A stretch of 9,734 nucleotides of DNA from Candidatus Lambdaproteobacteria bacterium (lineage in GTDB: Bacteria; SAR324; NAC60-12). Every line of letters starts with the position of its first letter. The stretch's first letter is position 1. The notes beneath the pieces are model-generated. The model was not told the origin of the DNA. It did not search any database and worked only from the letters and a program-made list of their open reading frames with translations. This document shows positions 6,539-9,734 of this stretch, one piece after another. The translations under genes were made by a program, and so were the position numbers. Location: NCBI GenBank assembly GCA_012964265.1, contig DTUH01000199.1:1-9734 (forward strand), written 5' to 3'.

Positions 6539-7834
6539 TTAATTTTGAAGAACATTTTCAGCCCAGTTCAGGGCTTCAATTGCAAACAACAATTGATGCT
6601 CTTTGCGCGTCAAAAATGGATTGAACTCTAGACACTTATACCTGACTGCAGATGATAATGCCAGTCCAAGATGACATTGTCCATTTTTCTTGCTTCTTCT
6701 TTCACTTGAGGGCGGGCCCGCCATGCCGGTTTCTGCCAGTGCCCAATCAGCCCCTGATCTTTTCCGCATTGTTACAGCAAGATCCTGGGCCCGTGTCTGG
6801 GATACACTCGAATCCGCAAATGTCGAGCGTCTCAAAAATTTCTTTTGGGCTTCTTGACTATAGAGAATTCGGCCGTCCAGAAAATGCTTCGAAGCACCGG
6901 AACAACTGGTAAAACCTTCCGCAATTTGCCCGCCTGTACTGGTTTCCACAACCGAAAAGCGGTGTGGTTGTTTTTGTATTTTTCTTTTATTAAGCAACTT
7001 CTGAAGTTGTTTTGCGGCTTCATCCAATTGCTCCATCAATTCGTGACAACGGAGCTGCAGTTCATTTAAGTTGGAATTTTTTATCCAGAAGGGCTGTCTG
7101 GTTTTTACATATAAACTGTTCTGCAATAATTGAAGTACGGCTGTTGACGGCAGAAAAGTTGTTAGATCGTGTCCGGCTTGCGCTGCTCTACGGATAATTG
7201 TTGATGAAATCAAAAAAAATCTCTGTAAATTTTTGGTAAGCCTCTCCGTTTTTATGAGCGTAGCGCTTAAAGTTACACCGCGTTTTTTCATTAAATGCTG
7301 TAAAATCGTTACAATTTCAACTTCATTTCTCGGAGCAAGCAGCAGATGACAGCTACGCTCGATTTCGACAAGATCCAGATCTGTAAATATTTGCGGATTG
7401 AGCATGCGCTCAAGCAAATCTGCCCCCACAATCATACGGACTTTTTCGGATCCGGAGAAAGATTTTATGTGTTCTGCCAAACGCAGAGGACGATTGATTG
7501 CTAATTCACGGTGTGAAATCGCGGAATTACTTTTTCTTAATTTGAGGTGAATTCCGGAATCTTCCGCAATTTTTGCGGGCAGTGATTTTTTGGGATCGGA
7601 CCAGTCATTTAAAGCGCTTTGTAAAATATTGAGGCGCAACGCTGCAGATGGAATTTGCTGCTGTTTAAGAGGATCCGGATGCAGCCCATTTGAAAGTAAA
7701 AATACTACCAGCTGAGTCTCAGGAAAATTCCAGAGAACCGATTCTGCCAATAATAAATGGTGGTGACCCGCAGGGTTTGCGGTTAAAGGATAATAAATGG
7801 TGGACAGTTTAGACTCGGTAGTTGAGCTACTCAT
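6539..7834 (-). CDS. NadD-like nucleotidyltransferase fused to CinA C-terminal (PncC-like) domain
   Basis: A 431-residue fusion, numbered from the ATG at 7834. The N-terminal half (about 10-236) resembles nicotinate-nucleotide adenylyltransferase: ANPAGHHHLLLAE (19-31) at the HxGH position, VGADLLE (136-142) and ISSTIIR (209-215), the last a hallmark of this superfamily. A helical, coiled-coil-like linker (about 255-290) follows. The C-terminal domain (about 293-431) matches CinA/PncC: ETSTGG (297-302), CSGASKHFLDGRILYS (311-326) and TGMAGP (369-374). PncC deamidates NMN to NaMN, and NadD adenylates NaMN, so the halves could act in sequence; this is inference. Both active sites are unorthodox: HxGH reads GHHH, and the ESCTGG serine is threonine. 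The ATG at 7834 has a good Shine-Dalgarno; an in-frame GTG at 7876 would add 14 residues. It lies between cimA and trpD. Confidence 0.85.
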   Translation of the reverse strand: MSSSTTESKLSTIYYPLTANPAGHHHLLLAESVLWNFPETQLVVFLLSNGLHPDPLKQQQIPSAALRLNILQSALNDWSDPKKSLPAKIAEDSGIHLKLRKSNSAISHRELAINRPLRLAEHIKSFSGSEKVRMIVGADLLERMLNPQIFTDLDLVEIERSCHLLLAPRNEVEIVTILQHLMKKRGVTLSATLIKTERLTKNLQRFFLISSTIIRRAAQAGHDLTTFLPSTAVLQLLQNSLYVKTRQPFWIKNSNLNELQLRCHELMEQLDEAAKQLQKLLNKRKIQKQPHRFSVVETSTGGQIAEGFTSCSGASKHFLDGRILYSQEAQKKFLRRSTFADSSVSQTRAQDLAVTMRKRSGADWALAETGMAGPPSSERRSKKNGQCHLGLALSSAVRYKCLEFNPFLTRKEHQLLFAIEALNWAENVLQN

Positions 7835-7843
7835 TATTTTACA

Positions 7844-7849
7844 CTCTCC
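7844..7849 (-). promoter_or_regulatory. Shine-Dalgarno site setting the start of the NadD/CinA-like gene
   Basis: Read on the minus strand, GGAGAG lies 9 nt before the ATG at 7834. The longer alternative start, GTG at 7876, has only a C-rich stretch in front of it. This is the main reason for choosing 7834. Confidence 0.55.
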
Positions 7850-7918
7850 AGCATCGGCAAAGCAATTGGTACTCACTCAGTAAAGGGGCTGAAACTCAAA
7901 GAAAAACACACTATGAAC

Positions 7919-9463
7919 TTACTGTTCAGCAACTTCTTTTTGCATGAGCTGCAAATTGAGCATCTTTAATGTTGAATTGACAGCGGCAATAACTTGATCG
8001 GAATCAATACCAATGGTTTGCAGGCGTTTCCCGTTCACCTGCCAAGTAATAATTGCCTCTGTGAGAGCATTTGTTTTTCCTCCACGTGGAATTCGGATTT
8101 GATAATCAACCAGTTCTGGTGCTTGAAGATGTATCTTTTTCAATATTTTTTTGATGGCACTCATAAACGCGTCATAACCGCCGTTACCACTTCCTGCTTC
8201 AAGATATTCTTTTGAATCAATTTTAAGATGGATTGTGGCTGTGGCTCTTAAGTTGAGTCCACTGGAAATTGAGCAATTCAGCAGTTCAATTCGTTGATTT
8301 TCGCTGGTTTCAAGCACATCAGTAATGATGATCGGCAAGTCTGCGGCAGTCATTGATTTTTTTGTGTCACCGAGCTCAACAACACGTTTGAGAACTTTCT
8401 TTAAATTTTCATCAACAAGTTGTATGCCCAACAGTTCCAGGTTTTTGGCAAGCGAGGCTTTACCGCTCATTTTCCCAAGCGCATAGCTTCTTATGCGCCC
8501 AAAACGTTCCGGCACAATTGGGTTGTGGTACAAATTAGCCTTTTTGTCTCCATCAGCATGAATTCCACTGGTTTGAGTAAAAACGTTTTCTCCAACAATC
8601 GGCGCATTGTCAGCCAGTCTTTTTCCGGAAAAGCTCTCTATCATTTCACTCACAGGCGAAAGATGTGATTCGTCAATCGAAAGTTCCATGCCAAGTTTGT
8701 CATGCAGAACGACTGCGATTTCCGCCAGAGAAGCATTCCCAGCACGCTCACCAAGGCAGTTCATTGTGCAGTGGATGTTTCTCACACCAGCCTTGACCGC
8801 ATAAAGCACATTGGCTACGCCAAGACCGTAATCGTTATGCGGATGAAAATCAAAAGTTGCCCACGGAAAGCGTTCGATCATATCGGTAAGGCTGGAAAAA
8901 ACTTCATCCGGAGACAAAACTCCAAGAGTATCGGGAAGCATAAAATGATTGATGCCTTCATCTTTGAGCGCAGCCATCATTTCAAAAACATATTTCGGGC
9001 TGTTGTGATATCCGTTCGACCAATCTTCAAGATAAACATTCACATTCAGCTCATTGACATGCGCATATTTCAAAGTTTGACGGATATCAGCAACATGCTG
9101 TTTAAGAGTTTTTTTGAGTTGATTTTTACAGTGGTTTTCGCTGCCCTTAGTCAGTAAATTCATCACAGTACAGCCGGATTCTTTAATCCAGTCCACGCTC
9201 CGTTTTTGATCAATAAATCCCAAAACTTCAATGCATTCCAAGAATCCATTTTCCTCAGCCCACGCCGTAATGTTTTGTACCGAGCCCAACTCACCTGCTG
9301 AAATCCTAGCTGAAGTGACTTCGATACGATCAACACGCAATTGTTTCAACAGAGTTTTGGCAATATTGGACTTTTCCGGAGGCGTGAATGAGACTCCCTG
9401 CGTCTGCTCACCATCCCTCAGGGTGGTGTCCATCAATTTGATTTTGTTAGTTGAAGAAGACAT
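7919..9463 (-). CDS. cimA: (R)-citramalate synthase, Leptospira CimA type
   Basis: Condenses pyruvate with acetyl-CoA to (R)-citramalate, the first step of the threonine-independent route to isoleucine. The 514 residues cover the TIM-barrel catalytic domain (about 6-275), a linker with FTQTSGIHADGDKKANLY (294-311) and a C-terminal LeuA-type allosteric domain (about 385-505). Metal-site and catalytic residues are present: LRDGEQT (15-21; R16, D17), HPHND (206-210) and GERAGN (237-242). The residues reported to form the pyruvate pocket of Leptospira CimA, L81, L104 and Y144, occur here at the same numbers (VLGF, NLLTKG, NVYLEDWSNG), favouring citramalate synthase over 2-isopropylmalate synthase. 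The allosteric domain suggests feedback control, probably by isoleucine. The ATG start fits the family N-terminus but lacks a clear Shine-Dalgarno. It starts 45 nt after the upstream membrane protein ends and probably shares its transcript. Confidence 0.92.
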   Translation of the reverse strand: MSSSTNKIKLMDTTLRDGEQTQGVSFTPPEKSNIAKTLLKQLRVDRIEVTSARISAGELGSVQNITAWAEENGFLECIEVLGFIDQKRSVDWIKESGCTVMNLLTKGSENHCKNQLKKTLKQHVADIRQTLKYAHVNELNVNVYLEDWSNGYHNSPKYVFEMMAALKDEGINHFMLPDTLGVLSPDEVFSSLTDMIERFPWATFDFHPHNDYGLGVANVLYAVKAGVRNIHCTMNCLGERAGNASLAEIAVVLHDKLGMELSIDESHLSPVSEMIESFSGKRLADNAPIVGENVFTQTSGIHADGDKKANLYHNPIVPERFGRIRSYALGKMSGKASLAKNLELLGIQLVDENLKKVLKRVVELGDTKKSMTAADLPIIITDVLETSENQRIELLNCSISSGLNLRATATIHLKIDSKEYLEAGSGNGGYDAFMSAIKKILKKIHLQAPELVDYQIRIPRGGKTNALTEAIITWQVNGKRLQTIGIDSDQVIAAVNSTLKMLNLQLMQKEVAEQ

Positions 9464-9508
9464 TGTGTGTGCAGTGTTGTTTGAATGGAGTGGAAAAATC
9501 GTTGACGT

Positions 9509-9733
9509 TTATTTTTTGGAAAATTTATGTAAGATCAAACTACCGGCCAGGACAAAGGTCAATAATAAATGAATTTCACGCGGAAAATCTAAAACATCCG
9601 CGCCATAAAGCAGTAAAGGTATTCCGGAAATTATCAATCCTAAACCGGTGAAAAACTGGATAATTCCGGATGCCGTAACAAGGGAGCGTTCCCCAAGACG
9701 ATCCTTGTGTCCTCGTATATGATCCCAGGAATA
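9509..9733 (-). CDS. C-terminal part of an unidentified membrane protein (cut by the window end)
   Basis: An open minus-strand frame enters from the right edge and ends at TAA (9511-9509), giving 74 visible residues. It begins YSWDHIRGHKDRLGERS, a basic cytosol-like stretch. Two hydrophobic segments follow: IIQFFTGLGLIISGIPLLLY (24-43) and IHLLLTFVLAGSLIL (54-68), joined by GADVLDFPRE. It closes with the basic tail HKFSKK. The pattern indicates two membrane helices with both ends probably in the cytoplasm. I do not recognise the family from this fragment. The stop lies 45 nt before cimA on the same strand, so it may be the first visible gene of the cimA operon. The other minus-strand frame I read through this stretch from the edge gives a Cys/Arg-rich, non-globular product and stops early. 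Confidence 0.65.
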   Translation of the reverse strand, partial: YSWDHIRGHKDRLGERSLVTASGIIQFFTGLGLIISGIPLLLYGADVLDFPREIHLLLTFVLAGSLILHKFSKK

Positions 9734-9734
9734 C

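Noticed and set aside
7835..7876. GTG start at 7876 for the NadD/CinA-like gene
   Set aside because: No Shine-Dalgarno precedes it, whereas the ATG at 7834 has GGAGAG at 9 nt; the extra 14 residues lie before the conserved fold.
8702..9157. Plus-strand open frame of 151 codons
   Set aside because: It lies wholly opposite cimA, whose conserved catalytic motifs occupy the same bases.

Overview
The window looks like ordinary chromosome of a Gram-negative (diderm), moderately AT-rich bacterium. A LolC/LolE-type lipoprotein-release permease implies an outer membrane. There are no transposases, integrases, phage genes, CRISPR arrays, tRNAs or rRNAs that I can see. Lineage cannot be fixed from this sequence. 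The citramalate synthase closely resembles the Leptospira enzyme, with key residues at the same numbers, while the 7Fe-type ferredoxin looks like the proteobacterial FdxA type. Clear Shine-Dalgarno sequences occur before only a minority of genes.

Layout. Plus strand, 1-3095: the 3' part of a lolC/E-type gene, then fdxA (7Fe ferredoxin), rpmF (ribosomal protein L32) and plsX (phosphate acyltransferase). Minus strand, 4521-3102: an NfuA-type Fe-S carrier with an extra N-terminal rhodanese-like domain, followed by a 140-residue protein I do not recognise, which ends 6 bp from the plsX stop. Plus strand, 4623-5420: a cytoplasmic glycerophosphodiester phosphodiesterase, divergent from the nfuA-like gene across a short spacer with a direct repeat. 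Minus strand, 9733-5513: a likely four-gene operon, read as a membrane protein (cut by the window end), cimA, a NadD-like/CinA-like fusion, and trpD.

How the genes fit together. rpmF-plsX is the familiar pairing of ribosomal protein and phospholipid synthesis; the usual downstream fabH is absent and plsX meets a convergent gene. The ferredoxin and the NfuA-like protein both concern Fe-S clusters but lie in separate transcription units. The minus-strand operon combines the first step of the pyruvate route to isoleucine, a putative NAD-salvage protein and the second committed step of tryptophan synthesis. PRPP and NAD chemistry link the last two loosely.

The most interesting observations are domain fusions and active-site changes inside otherwise familiar genes: (1) rhodanese-like + degenerate A-type + NifU-C, with the rhodanese cysteine missing; (2) a NadD-like domain joined to a CinA C-terminal (NMN deamidase-type) domain, both with altered signature motifs; (3) a TrpD in which two of the three acidic metal-binding positions appear replaced (Asp to Asn and Asp to Cys). 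I found no convincing wholly new multi-gene system.
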